This document shows positions 1 through 8,078 of a stretch of DNA of 41,200 bases, piece after piece. A program made the translations under genes and the position numbers. Location: the NCBI GenBank assembly GCA_023664445.1, contig JAMPFN010000015.1, forward strand, positions 1 through 41,200, read 5' to 3'. The DNA is from Clostridium sp. Lineage in GTDB: Bacteria; Bacillota; Clostridia; Oscillospirales; Ruminococcaceae. Position 1 is the first letter of the stretch. Every line of letters starts with the position of its first letter. Below the pieces are notes generated by a model, which searched no databases, was not told where the DNA came from, and saw nothing but the letters and a program-made list of their open reading frames with translations.

Positions 1-95
1 TTCCAAAGGAAATCATTTCCTTTGGCAGGGGGGTTGGGGGACAGAGTCCCCCACATATGGCAGAAGGTCAGGGGACAGAGTCCCCCATAAGCTTC
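1..95. repeat. GC-rich double-hairpin dispersed repeat, copy 1
   Basis: The segment contains a palindrome (CCAAAGGAAATCATTTCCTTTGG is interrupted only at its centre; arms CCAAAGGAAAT and ATTTCCTTTGG) followed by two GGGGGACAGAGTCCCCC-type stems (the second is GGGGACAGAGTCCCC) and ends with CATAAGCTTC. The same unit occurs in inverted orientation near 9531-9607. Similarity continues past AAGCTTC into a GATTTGC-AT tail (about 108-118). The left boundary is cut by the window edge. Confidence 0.8.
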
Positions 96-131
96 AAAAA
101 AATGATTTGCATATAAAAAATTTAAAAATAC

Positions 132-159
132 TTGACTTTTTTTATTAATAGTGTATAAT
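132..159 (+). promoter_or_regulatory. Sigma-A promoter of the GH5 gene
   Basis: TTGACT at 132-137 and TATAAT at 154-159 are separated by 16 bp. The start codon of the GH5 gene is about 50 bp downstream and preceded by AGAGGAGGA, so this promoter serves that gene. Confidence 0.8.
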
Positions 160-208
160 ATAAGTATAATCGTTTACGAATTTACGCATTTTCAGAGGAG
201 GAACGCAA

Positions 209-2275
209 TTGAATATCAAGAAAAAAATCATCTCCTGCGCGGCGCTTCTTGCCGTTGCGGTGTCATGCATGACATCTGCTTTTGCGGGAACGTCTGCCGC
301 CGTTGCAGCGGACGACACAAACGACGACTGGCTTCACGCTGTCGGCAGCAGGCTTTACGACAAGGACGGAAACGAGGTATGGCTCACAGGTGCAAACTGG
401 TTCGGTCTTAACTGTATCGAGTATTCGCCGCACTATCTCTATGCCGGAGATATCGACGATATGCTTTCCGAAGTCGCAGACAGAGGTATCAACGTTATCC
501 GTTTCCCCGTTTCAACGGAACTCATTCTCTCATGGATGAACGGAACGCCTTTTCAGATAAGCTCCGGCGGTATGCAGGCTGTCTACAATCCGCCTGTAGA
601 TCAGGACGACGGAAACGGCGGTGTCGTCAAGGCGGGTACATACGGCAATCTGAACAAGGATTTCGTTGAGGCAGACGGTAAAACGCTTATCACAAGCGAC
701 AGAGGATTTGATATTATCCTCAGCAAATGCAAAAAATACGGTATCAAGGCTTTCATTGACATTCACAGCCCTCACGCAGACAATTCCGGTCATAACTATA
801 ATTTGTGGTACGGCAAGGAAACTACAAGCGACGGTACTATGGTAACAACGAAAATATGGCAGGATACGCTCGTATGGCTTGCCGATAAATATAAAAATGA
901 CGATACGCTTATCGGCTACGACCTGAAAAACGAACCGCACGGAAAAGGTCAGGAAGGAGCTCAAGCCGCTAAATGGGACGGCTCTACCGACGAAAACAAC
1001 TGGGCTTACGCGGCAACAAACTGCGCAAACGCTATTTTGGACGTAAACCCGAACGCTCTTATCTTTATTGAAGGCGTTGAACAATCTATGAGCGGAGCTT
1101 TGCCGGGCGACTATTGGGGTATGGCTGACAGACGCGACAATTCGCCTTATATCGGCGCATGGTGGGGCGGAAACTTCCGCGGAGCTAAAGAATATCCTAT
1201 CGATTTAGGCTCGGCGGAAAGGAACAGTCAGATAGTATATTCGCCTCACGACTACGGTCCTTCCGTTTACGCTCAGACATGGTTTGAAAAAGATTTTACA
1301 ACTCAAACGCTCCTTGACGACTACTGGTATGAAACATGGGCATATATCAATGACGAAAACAAAAAAGATTACGGCGAAGGACATAAATATCACGACTATC
1401 AGAATGCCGTTACCGCGCCTATGCTTATCGGCGAATGGGGCGGACATATGGACGGCGCGGAAAACCAAAAATGGATGGAGCTGCTTCGCGACTATATGAT
1501 AGATAATCATATCAACCATACATTCTGGTGTCTGAACACCAACTCCGGCGATACGGGAGGCTTATGGAAGAACATTTCCTGCGGTCAGCAAGCAGGTTCT
1601 ACAGTAATAGAGTGGGAAGAAAACAAATACGCGCTGTTTGAAAAGGCTCTTTGGCAGACGTCTAATACAGGAAAATATATCGGACTTGACCACCAAATAC
1701 CGCTTAGTTCAACCCCTGATTTACCGATTGCCGAAAGGACGGGTCTGTCGCTTACCGAATATTATAACAGCTATGCCGACAGCGAGGGAAGCAATCTGGT
1801 TACTGCCGGAAAATCAGATCCCAAGCCGCCTGTTGAAGTTCCGACCGACGGTCCCGACACTCCGACTGAACCTGCGCCTACCGAATCTACGGCAGCGGTA
1901 ACTACGGCTAAGGTAACTACCGACACACCGAAAGTAACTGAAACTACTGTCAATACGCCCGATCCTACGGAAGCTGCAAAGCCTGATCCAACAGATCCGA
2001 CGCAGGAAGCCGTAAAAGTTCCTACGGACGATGAATCTATAAAAGACGCAGTTTGGGGCGATATTAACGAAGACACAAACGTTGTTGTTTCCGACCTTGT
2101 TCTGCTCAATCGGTATCTTCTTAAAGATGAGGAGGCTTTAAAAACAATTACCGCTCAGGGACTCATAAACGCCAATGTTGAATTTAATGACGAGATCAAT
2201 CAAACAGACTCCACATATTTGCTTAATTCCCTTTCAAATCAGATAAGTAAAGACAAGCTTGGCAAACAGAAATAA
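209..2275 (+). CDS. Secreted GH5 endoglucanase with C-terminal type I dockerin
   Basis: Predicted extracellular glycoside hydrolase family 5 enzyme, probably a beta-1,4-glucanase of a cellulosome. The start is TTG, chosen because AGAGGAGGA lies 6 bases upstream. A signal peptide (Lys-Lys-Lys, hydrophobic stretch, AFA at 24-26) leads into the GH5 domain at about 40-520. The acid/base is E242 in the NEP motif (KNEPH) and the nucleophile is E409 in LIGEWGG. A Thr/Pro/Glu linker (about 545-612) leads to a dockerin from D618 (GDINEDTNVVVSDLVLLNRY). The second dockerin calcium loop (NANVEFNDEINQTD) is degenerate at its first position. The gene is monocistronic, with its own promoter and terminator. 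Exact substrate (cellulose, mannan or mixed-link glucan) cannot be told by reading. Confidence 0.93.
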   Translation: MNIKKKIISCAALLAVAVSCMTSAFAGTSAAVAADDTNDDWLHAVGSRLYDKDGNEVWLTGANWFGLNCIEYSPHYLYAGDIDDMLSEVADRGINVIRFPVSTELILSWMNGTPFQISSGGMQAVYNPPVDQDDGNGGVVKAGTYGNLNKDFVEADGKTLITSDRGFDIILSKCKKYGIKAFIDIHSPHADNSGHNYNLWYGKETTSDGTMVTTKIWQDTLVWLADKYKNDDTLIGYDLKNEPHGKGQEGAQAAKWDGSTDENNWAYAATNCANAILDVNPNALIFIEGVEQSMSGALPGDYWGMADRRDNSPYIGAWWGGNFRGAKEYPIDLGSAERNSQIVYSPHDYGPSVYAQTWFEKDFTTQTLLDDYWYETWAYINDENKKDYGEGHKYHDYQNAVTAPMLIGEWGGHMDGAENQKWMELLRDYMIDNHINHTFWCLNTNSGDTGGLWKNISCGQQAGSTVIEWEENKYALFEKALWQTSNTGKYIGLDHQIPLSSTPDLPIAERTGLSLTEYYNSYADSEGSNLVTAGKSDPKPPVEVPTDGPDTPTEPAPTESTAAVTTAKVTTDTPKVTETTVNTPDPTEAAKPDPTDPTQEAVKVPTDDESIKDAVWGDINEDTNVVVSDLVLLNRYLLKDEEALKTITAQGLINANVEFNDEINQTDSTYLLNSLSNQISKDKLGKQK

Positions 2276-2277
2276 TT

Positions 2278-2314
2278 TATAGTAAACGACAAATTATTTT
2301 TAACGTTCACTATA
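2278..2314. repeat. Short TATAGT/ACTATA inverted-repeat element, copy 1
   Basis: Arms TATAGTAAACG (2278-2288) and CGTTCACTATA (2304-2314) are inverted repeats with one mismatch around an AT-rich centre, lying between the GH5 stop codon and its terminator. Related elements occur at 6994-7039 and 31923-32013. Confidence 0.65.
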
Positions 2315-2324
2315 AAATTAATAT

Positions 2325-2354
2325 AAGACGCTCCTTTAAGGGGCGTCTTTTTTA
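2325..2354 (+). terminator. Intrinsic terminator of the GH5 gene
   Basis: Stem AAGACGCTCC / GGGGCGTCTT (10 bp with one G-U pair), loop TTTAA, followed by a T run at 2350-2354. Confidence 0.9.
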
Positions 2355-2403
2355 CTGCTGTGTAATTTTTGTGATCAATTATGATTATTTTTATGAAAAA
2401 TAC

Positions 2404-2432
2404 TTGACAAATGTTTATAAATATGATAAAAT
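2404..2432 (+). promoter_or_regulatory. Promoter of the fruR-fruK-pts cluster
   Basis: TTGACA at 2404-2409 and TAAAAT at 2427-2432 have 17-bp spacing. A perfect TATAAT at 2432-2437 would need a 22-bp spacer, so the first pairing is preferred. Confidence 0.7.
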
Positions 2433-2460
2433 ATAATCAAATAAGTGACAAAAAATTCAT

Positions 2461-2472
2461 ATTTGCGCAAAT
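2461..2472. promoter_or_regulatory. Candidate operator for the DeoR-type regulator
   Basis: Perfect palindrome ATTTGCGCAAAT just downstream of the promoter and 28 bp before the regulator start codon; a half-repeat (ATTTGCTCAAA) follows at 2471-2481. The position suits autoregulation. Binding is inferred, not shown. Confidence 0.45.
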
Positions 2473-2499
2473 TTGCTCAAAAATTGGAGGTGAATAACA

Positions 2500-3240
2500 A
2501 TGCTCACGGAAGAAAGAAACGAATTAATAGTCGAGCATGTAAACAGATTCAAGCAGGCGACCGTTTCCGAGCTTTCAAACCTCCTTATGGTTTCCGAGGC
2601 GACAATAAGGCGCGATCTCACAGCGCTTGCTTCAATGGGCAAAATCAAAAAAGTCCACGGCGGAGCAATACCGATAAGCTCCTTTCAAAACAATACCGCA
2701 AATGAAAAAGAAAAAAAGTTCAAATATGAAAAGGAATCTATCGCTAAATACGCGGCGTCTACTATCCGCCCGAATGACTTTATCTTTATAGACGCAGGAA
2801 GCACGACCTATAAAATGCTCGACTATATAACCGAACCCGACGCAACATTTATAACAAACGGATTCAGACACGCAAGAATGCTCGCGTCAAAAAATTTCAA
2901 TGTATATATAATCGGCGGACGCCTAAAGGCTGCCGCGGAAGCGGTCATCGGTACGGAATGTATTGATGCTCTGAAAAAATACAACTTCACAAAATGCTAT
3001 ATGGGTACAAACGGAATTTCTCTTAGCGCAGGTCTTACAACGCCCGATACCGATGAAGCGAACGTCAAAAAAACCGTTATCGAGCAAAGTTATGTATCAT
3101 ATATTCTTGCCGACCACTCAAAATTCAACATCGTATCTTCGGTGACATTTGCTCCCGCCGAAAAAGTGTGTATAATCACAGACCGTCTTCCCGACAGTAA
3201 ATTCAGCAAAACCTGCATTATAAAGGAGACTGAAAAATGA
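2500..3240 (+). CDS. fruR: DeoR-family transcriptional regulator of fructose metabolism
   Basis: A 246-residue regulator of the DeoR/GlpR family. The N-terminal winged helix is clear (LSNLLMVSEATIRRDLTAL, about residues 24-42), followed by the family's KVHGGA segment and a C-terminal sugar-phosphate-sensing domain (FIDAGSTTYKML, YIIGGRLK, ADHSKF). The start is set by GGAGGTG 7 bases upstream. Its stop overlaps the fruK start as ATGA, so the two are translationally coupled. Co-location with 1-phosphofructokinase implies that it responds to fructose 1-phosphate or a related ligand, as in classical fruR-fruK operons; this is inference. The palindrome at 2461-2472 is a candidate autoregulatory site. 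Confidence 0.88.
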   Translation: MLTEERNELIVEHVNRFKQATVSELSNLLMVSEATIRRDLTALASMGKIKKVHGGAIPISSFQNNTANEKEKKFKYEKESIAKYAASTIRPNDFIFIDAGSTTYKMLDYITEPDATFITNGFRHARMLASKNFNVYIIGGRLKAAAEAVIGTECIDALKKYNFTKCYMGTNGISLSAGLTTPDTDEANVKKTVIEQSYVSYILADHSKFNIVSSVTFAPAEKVCIITDRLPDSKFSKTCIIKETEK

Positions 3241-4136
3241 TATATACAGTAACCTTTAATCCGGCGATCGACTATGTTTTAAGGCTTGATTCGCTCGATA
3301 CGGGGGTCGTTAACCGTTCCGAAAACGAAGCGTTATACTTCGGCGGAAAAGGAATAAATGTTTCGGCTGTTTTGCGGCAGCTCGGAGTGGAATCCACAGC
3401 TCTCGGCTTCACCGCGGGCTTTACGGGAAACGCTATAGAGGACGGACTGAAAGAAATGGGGATAAAAACCGATTTTGTAAGGCTTGAAAGCGGAAATTCA
3501 AGAATAAACGTCAAAATAAAAACAGATAAGGAAACGGAGATCAACGGTCAAGGACCATTTATAAGCGAAAAGGCGCTCGGTCAGCTTTATGAAAAGCTTT
3601 ATAGCTTAACAGACGGCGATATATTGATACTTGCCGGAAGTATACCGAATTCTCTGCCCGATAATATCTATGAATCTATTCTTGAAAAGCTTTCGGGAAA
3701 AGGCATACGCTTTATAGTAGACGCGGAAAAAAATCTGCTTTTAAACGTGCTGAAATACAAACCGTTTCTGATAAAGCCCAATAATTTTGAACTTGGCGAG
3801 ATATTCGGCGTTGAGCTTAGCAATACCGATGAAATTATAAAATACGCTCAAAAGCTTAGGGAAATGGGAGCAATGAACGTGTTGGTGTCAATGGCGGAAA
3901 AAGGCTCTGTCCTTGCCGACGACAACGGAAATGTACATATAATGAAAGCTCCTTCGGGCAAAGCTGTAAACTCGGTGGGCGCAGGAGATTCAATGCTTGC
4001 GGGATTTGTTGCCGGCTATCTTGAAACTCAGAATTATGAATACGCAATGCGGCTCGGAACCGCTGCCGGAAGCGCAACGGCATTTTCGGAAGGTCTTGCG
4101 GAAAAAAATGATATAATAGACCTCTTCGGAAACTAA
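3237..4136 (+). CDS. fruK: 1-phosphofructokinase
   Basis: PfkB/ribokinase-fold sugar kinase of 299 residues that phosphorylates fructose 1-phosphate to fructose 1,6-bisphosphate in the cytosol. The N-terminal signature is GGKGINVS (about residues 37-44) and the C-terminal ATP/anion-hole signature is NSVGAGDSMLAGF (catalytic Asp of GAGD). The start MIYTVTFNPAIDY is typical of FruK/LacC. The homologous tagatose-6-phosphate kinase LacC is the main alternative, but the fruR and PTS neighbours favour FruK. The last codons and the stop lie inside the left arm of a long inverted repeat (4117-4274), so the natural C-terminus may have been replaced by element sequence. No fructose EII permease follows. 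Confidence 0.9.
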   Translation: MIYTVTFNPAIDYVLRLDSLDTGVVNRSENEALYFGGKGINVSAVLRQLGVESTALGFTAGFTGNAIEDGLKEMGIKTDFVRLESGNSRINVKIKTDKETEINGQGPFISEKALGQLYEKLYSLTDGDILILAGSIPNSLPDNIYESILEKLSGKGIRFIVDAEKNLLLNVLKYKPFLIKPNNFELGEIFGVELSNTDEIIKYAQKLREMGAMNVLVSMAEKGSVLADDNGNVHIMKAPSGKAVNSVGAGDSMLAGFVAGYLETQNYEYAMRLGTAAGSATAFSEGLAEKNDIIDLFGN

Positions 4137-4274
4137 AGCGCACCGCCTGCCATAATCTTTTAGCGATATGCGTCGTCTTCCTCCTAGGAGGGCGCCAGCC
4201 CGCCGTCGTCGTCATCCTAGCCTATCGCTAAAACCCTTCGCCAAACGGCACACGTTAGTTTCCGAAGAGGTCTA
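4117..4274. repeat. 158-bp palindromic (MITE-like) element between fruK and ptsH
   Basis: Outer arms are a perfect 20-bp inverted repeat: TAGACCTCTTCGGAAACTAA (4117-4136) and its exact complement (4255-4274). Inward, 32-nt segments of equal length align with many mismatches and end in a second perfect block, TTTTAGCGATA / TATCGCTAAAA. The centre holds CCTCCTAGGAGG and GC-rich repeats. The element is flanked by direct ATAA repeats (4113-4116 and 4275-4278), which could be a target duplication. There is no T run after the right arm, so it is not a standard intrinsic terminator. Confidence 0.8.
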
Positions 4275-4313
4275 ATAAAGCTTTTCAGCAAAATTTATTA
4301 AAGGAGAAAAAAT

Positions 4314-4574
4314 ATGGTAACACAGACAATTACAGTATACAATACACAAGGATTACATATGAGACCTGCGGGAACGTTTGCCGCTGCAATGTCGAAATAC
4401 GACTGCGATGTAACCATTAAATTCAACGGAAATAACGTAAACGGAAAAAGTCTTATGAATATTATCGCCGCGTGTATAAAATGCGGAAGCACTATAGACA
4501 TTATATGCAGCGGTGACAACGAACAGGCTGCGCTTGACGAAGCCATTTCAATCATCGAAAACGACGTGGATTGA
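4314..4574 (+). CDS. ptsH: Phosphocarrier protein HPr
   Basis: HPr of the phosphoenolpyruvate:sugar phosphotransferase system, 86 residues, the normal family size. The EI-dependent phosphorylation site is H15 in GLHMRPA. The regulatory HPr-kinase site S46 is present in NGKSLMNI, so it can act in Firmicute carbon catabolite control through CcpA. AAAGGAG lies 8 bases before the ATG. The gene follows the palindromic element after fruK and precedes ptsI by 22 bp, so ptsH-ptsI form a transcription unit, possibly with fruR-fruK. Confidence 0.96.
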   Translation: MVTQTITVYNTQGLHMRPAGTFAAAMSKYDCDVTIKFNGNNVNGKSLMNIIAACIKCGSTIDIICSGDNEQAALDEAISIIENDVD

Positions 4575-4596
4575 AACAATTTATGGGGGAACAGGC

Positions 4597-6303
4597 ATGA
4601 TCAAAGGAATCGGAAGCTCTGACGGGTATGGTATCGGAAAAGTTATTATAATAGAAGAATCCGGGCTTGACTTTGTGCCGAAAACCGATTGCGAACCATT
4701 GGAAGAACTTGGGCGGTATCAGTCGGCAGTAGAAAAATTCTGCGAAATGACAAATAAAATCGCTGAAAGGGTCAGGCAGTCGTCGGGGAAAAAAGAAGCC
4801 GATATCATCTTGGGTCATATTCTTATGATACAGGATCCTTTTATGAACGGTGAAATAGAAAAGCTGATACAAAGCGGTCAATGCGCGGAAACCGCTTTGT
4901 CATCGGTATGCGATATGTTCGCGTGTTTGTTTTCATCTGCCGATGACGAACTCACAAAACAGCGCGCGTCTGACGTAAACGATGTAAAAAACTCGATTCT
5001 CTCCATTCTTTTGGGACACAAAGAGAACGATCTGTCAGAGCTTCCGCCTGAAACAATAATCGTCGCTAAAGACCTCACTCCTTCCATGACGGCAGGCATG
5101 GATAAGGATAATGTGTCTGGTATCATAACGGAAACAGGCGGAAGGACTTCTCATTCGGCAATAATTGCAAGAGCAATGGGGATCCCTGCCGTATCAAACG
5201 CTGAAAATACCGTTTTACTGCTGAAAGACGGCGATACGGTAATTATCGACGGCGTAAGCGGAACTGTAATAAACGACCCGTCAGACGAAGATATACTCGA
5301 ATACAGAAAAAAGCAAGCTGAATTTATTGAAGAAAAAAAATCGCTGTCGGGATATATCAACAGAAAAACGCTCACCAACGACGGAATAAGCCTTAAGCTT
5401 TTCGGAAATATAGGAAATCCGAATGACGCTGACGCCATTATAAAATCGGGCGGCGAGGGTATAGGGCTTTTCCGCACGGAGTTTCTTTTCATGGACAGAA
5501 GCTCATACCCCGACGAAAATACGCAGTTTAACGAGTACGTCAAAGCCGCTGTGATAATGAGGGGAAAGCCCGTTATAATCAGAACGCTCGACGTCGGCGG
5601 CGATAAAAATATATCTTATCTTGGTATTGAAAAAGAGGAAAATCCGTTTTTGGGATTCAGAGCGATACGCTGGTGTCTGAAAAACAAAGAGCTTTTCACG
5701 ATCCAGCTAAAGGCATTGATAAGAGCGAGCGCTTTCGGCAATATCATGATAATGATACCGTTTGTCACCTGTGTGGACGAGCTGATAGCAGTAAAGAAAA
5801 TGATCTCGGATATAATGACCGACTTTGACTCAAAAAATATCGCTTACAACAAAAACCTTAAAACAGGCGTTATGATAGAAACGGCAGCCGCTGCGGTAAC
5901 AGCCGATATTCTTGCAAAGGAAGCAGACTTTTTCAGCATCGGCACAAACGATCTGACACAGTATATAATGTCGGCTGACAGAGGAATTGCCGATAATTCT
6001 TATCTTTGCTCGGTGTTCAACCCTGCGGTGCTAAGAACGATAAGGCATGTTATATCAGAGGCGAAAAAAGCCGGTATACCCGTCGGCGTATGCGGAGAAT
6101 CCGCGTCGGACAGACTAATGATACCGCTGCTGATCTCTTTTGGTCTTGACGAGTTCAGCGTAGGCGCGGCGTCTATGCTCAAAACACGCAGGATAATCTC
6201 ACAATGGACAAAAAAATCCGCTGACGAGCTTGCACAAAAAATCATGAAGCTTAAAACGGAAAAGGAAGTAATAAAACTTTTGGAAGAAAATACTATTTCG
6301 TAA
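4597..6303 (+). CDS. ptsI: PTS enzyme I (phosphoenolpyruvate-protein phosphotransferase)
   Basis: Enzyme I of 568 residues, which takes phosphate from PEP and passes it to HPr. The phosphorylated histidine is H186 in GGRTSHSAIIARAMGIPAV. The C-terminal PEP-binding barrel shows GGEGIGLFRTEFLF and the active-site cysteine C499 in GVCGESASD. The ATG at 4597 is preceded by GGGGGA at the right distance; the frame is open upstream into ptsH but has no ribosome site there. All diagnostic residues are present, so the enzyme should be active. The cluster carries the general PTS proteins with fruK but no EIIABC permease in this window. Confidence 0.96.
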   Translation: MIKGIGSSDGYGIGKVIIIEESGLDFVPKTDCEPLEELGRYQSAVEKFCEMTNKIAERVRQSSGKKEADIILGHILMIQDPFMNGEIEKLIQSGQCAETALSSVCDMFACLFSSADDELTKQRASDVNDVKNSILSILLGHKENDLSELPPETIIVAKDLTPSMTAGMDKDNVSGIITETGGRTSHSAIIARAMGIPAVSNAENTVLLLKDGDTVIIDGVSGTVINDPSDEDILEYRKKQAEFIEEKKSLSGYINRKTLTNDGISLKLFGNIGNPNDADAIIKSGGEGIGLFRTEFLFMDRSSYPDENTQFNEYVKAAVIMRGKPVIIRTLDVGGDKNISYLGIEKEENPFLGFRAIRWCLKNKELFTIQLKALIRASAFGNIMIMIPFVTCVDELIAVKKMISDIMTDFDSKNIAYNKNLKTGVMIETAAAAVTADILAKEADFFSIGTNDLTQYIMSADRGIADNSYLCSVFNPAVLRTIRHVISEAKKAGIPVGVCGESASDRLMIPLLISFGLDEFSVGAASMLKTRRIISQWTKKSADELAQKIMKLKTEKEVIKLLEENTIS

Positions 6304-6367
6304 GTCATAAATACATCAGCTCTTAAATATAATTTAAAGGCAATAAAAAACAACAGGAGCTGATAAA

Positions 6368-6991
6368 ATGAACGAACCCGAACACTACCCATTCGAGCCG
6401 AAGCCCCTTCCCTACCCTGCAAACTCTCTTTCTCCATGGCTTAAAACAAATACCGTAAAGCTTCATCACGACAGCCATTATGCCGGATATGTAAAAAAGC
6501 TGAATGCCGTTATCAAGGATCAGCCGAAGCTTCATCATCTTCCGATAGAAGCGCTGCTGATAAAACAGGCTTTTCTCCCCGAACCTGTCCGCAATGAAAT
6601 ACGCAGATACGCGGGAGGAGTTTTCAACCATAGGCTGTATTTTGATTGCTTATCCCCTTCCGGACGCACATCTGTATCGCTTAAATTTGAAAAAATCATA
6701 TGCGAAAACTTCGGAAGCGTCAAAGCGCTTGTACATAATTTGCAGGAAGCCGCAATGTCGGTATTTGGCTCGGGTTATGCTTACCTGGTATCGGATATGA
6801 GCGGCAAAATGCATATCATACTTTTAAAGGATCAGGAAACGCCTATAGAGCTGCGTCTTAACCCGATTTTTCCTGTAGACGTATGGGAACATGCGTATTA
6901 TTTACAGTACCAGAATCATCGGGAGCGGTATTTAAACAGCCTTATCAAAATAATAAACTGGAAAACGCTTGAGAAGAATTACTATTCATAG
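6368..6991 (+). CDS. Divergent iron/manganese superoxide dismutase-like protein
   Basis: A 207-residue protein of the Fe/Mn superoxide dismutase fold. It starts with the family's proline-rich LPYPANSLSPW segment. All four metal ligands are recognisable: H33 (LHHDSHYAGYV), H88 (GGVFNHRLYF), D171 and H175 (DVWEHAYYLQYQNHRERYL). Several normally aromatic or conserved positions differ: GGVFNHRLYF replaces the usual GGHxNHxLFW, and GSGYAYLV replaces GSGWAWLV. The ligands argue for metal binding, while the second-shell changes make activity and metal preference uncertain. AGGAGC precedes the ATG. The gene follows ptsI by 64 bp with no terminator seen, so co-transcription is possible. Confidence 0.8.
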   Translation: MNEPEHYPFEPKPLPYPANSLSPWLKTNTVKLHHDSHYAGYVKKLNAVIKDQPKLHHLPIEALLIKQAFLPEPVRNEIRRYAGGVFNHRLYFDCLSPSGRTSVSLKFEKIICENFGSVKALVHNLQEAAMSVFGSGYAYLVSDMSGKMHIILLKDQETPIELRLNPIFPVDVWEHAYYLQYQNHRERYLNSLIKIINWKTLEKNYYS

Positions 6992-6993
6992 CT

Positions 6994-7039
6994 TATAGGC
7001 TGTTCGGCAAAAAAATTCTTATTTTTGACGTTCTCTATA
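6994..7039. repeat. TATAG/CTATA inverted-repeat element, degenerate copy
   Basis: Begins TATAGGCTGTTC and ends GACGTTCTCTATA. Its right half (ATTTTTGACGTTCTCTATAA) closely follows the right half of the element at 2278-2314 (ATTTTTAACGTTCACTATAA). The left arm is poorly preserved. Confidence 0.5.
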
Positions 7040-7055
7040 AAATTTCAAAAAACAC

Positions 7056-7084
7056 TTGATTTTTGATTTAGTATATGATATAAT
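7056..7084 (+). promoter_or_regulatory. Promoter of rpmE
   Basis: TTGATT at 7056-7061 and TATAAT at 7079-7084 with 17-bp spacing, about 95 bp upstream of the rpmE start codon. Confidence 0.75.
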
Positions 7085-7179
7085 ATAAAAGTTAATGAAT
7101 TATCTATAGCACTACTGTCTAAAGTAACTGATGGGCTGCTGTGTTAATCATAATTGCTAAATCGAAAGAGGTGACAATC

Positions 7180-7383
7180 ATGAAAGAGGGAATCCATCCC
7201 GAATTTGAAAAGACTACCATAACATGTCATTGCGGAAACGTTATCGAAACACGTTCCACCAAAAAGGACATCAAGGTAGAAATCTGTTCAAAGTGCCATC
7301 CGTTCTATACAGGCAAACAGAAGCTTATCGATACAGGCGGACGTGTTGACAGATTCAAGAAGCGTTTCAATATGGACAAATAA
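7180..7383 (+). CDS. rpmE: Large ribosomal subunit protein bL31
   Basis: Ribosomal protein L31 of 67 residues. It is the zinc-binding (C+) form: C16 and C18 (TCHCGN) and C37 and C40 ([10 protein letters not shown]) form the metal site. The usual ending [10 protein letters not shown] is present. The start at MKEGIHPEF is set by AGAGGTG a few bases upstream; codons open further upstream lack a ribosome site. The gene has its own promoter and an intrinsic terminator directly behind it. Confidence 0.97.
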   Translation: MKEGIHPEFEKTTITCHCGNVIETRSTKKDIKVEICSKCHPFYTGKQKLIDTGGRVDRFKKRFNMDK

Positions 7384-7390
7384 TAAAATC

Positions 7391-7416
7391 GGACGGCTTT
7401 TTGTCGTCCTTTTTTT
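7391..7416 (+). terminator. Intrinsic terminator of rpmE
   Basis: Stem GGACGG / TCGTCC (one G-U pair) with a CTTTTTG loop, then seven T at 7410-7416. Confidence 0.8.
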
Positions 7417-7429
7417 GTAGGGAGAAGCT

Positions 7430-8053
7430 ATGAAGTACATAACAATAAAATCACCCGTCAAATGCTCGTTTACCGAAAAGCGTTCGGAATTTATCGGTCA
7501 TCTCTGCCCTGCCGAAACAAATGACGAAGCGGTCGCATTTATAAACAGCGTTAAAGAGCAGCACAGAAAAGCTAAACACAACGTCTACGCATACATACTG
7601 CAAAACGACAACATAACAAGATATTCAGACGACGGCGAACCGCAGGGTACAGCCGGAATACCGGTTTTGGACGTTTTGCGTAAAAACGGATTAACAGACG
7701 TCTGCTGTGTTGTCACACGCTATTTCGGCGGAATACTCTTAGGCGGAGGCGGACTTGTCAGAGCGTATTCGCACAGCGCCGCTCTTGCTGTGGAATCGGC
7801 TGAAATACTTCATATGTACAGCTGCTCGACCATGAAAATAGCCATTCCCTATGACTTGTACGGAAAGATCGCATATATTCTTCCAAGCTATGAGATAAAG
7901 CAGCTCGATATTGCCTATGCGAACGACGTTGCTCTCACACTCAATGTAAAATCGGAACTTGAAAAAAATTTTTGCGAAAAAATCATTGATGTGACATTCG
8001 GCAAAGCGAATATACAAAAAATAAGCGAGGGATTTGACGACTTTCCGGAATAG
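7430..8053 (+). CDS. yigZ: YigZ/IMPACT family protein (UPF0029)
   Basis: A 207-residue protein of the conserved IMPACT/YigZ family. The N-terminal domain carries the signature YSDDGEPQGTAGIP (about residues 64-77) and VTRYFGGILLGGGGLVRAY (about 93-111). The C-terminal third is the small DUF1949 ferredoxin-like domain. In eukaryotes the relative IMPACT modulates GCN1/GCN2 signalling; bacterial function is not established, though ribosome or nucleic-acid association is suggested by the fold. GTAGGGAG lies 7 bases before the ATG. It lies directly after the rpmE terminator and is followed by strong stem-loops. Confidence 0.92.
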   Translation: MKYITIKSPVKCSFTEKRSEFIGHLCPAETNDEAVAFINSVKEQHRKAKHNVYAYILQNDNITRYSDDGEPQGTAGIPVLDVLRKNGLTDVCCVVTRYFGGILLGGGGLVRAYSHSAALAVESAEILHMYSCSTMKIAIPYDLYGKIAYILPSYEIKQLDIAYANDVALTLNVKSELEKNFCEKIIDVTFGKANIQKISEGFDDFPE

Positions 8054-8078
8054 ATCAAGAATGTGGACAAACCCTAAA

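Noticed and set aside
530..1084. 184-codon minus-strand frame inside the GH5 gene
   Set aside because: Lies opposite the catalytic domain of a clear enzyme and has no recognisable protein features.
4117..4274. Integron attC site or group of cassette boundaries
   Set aside because: The arm near the right end reads GTTAGTT, which does not fit the GTTRRRY core. The outer arms are perfectly complementary without the attC spacer layout, and no integrase or cassettes are present.
4513..4596. Upstream extension of ptsI into ptsH
   Set aside because: The extra 28 residues do not match enzyme I, and the ATG at 4597 has a proper ribosome site.
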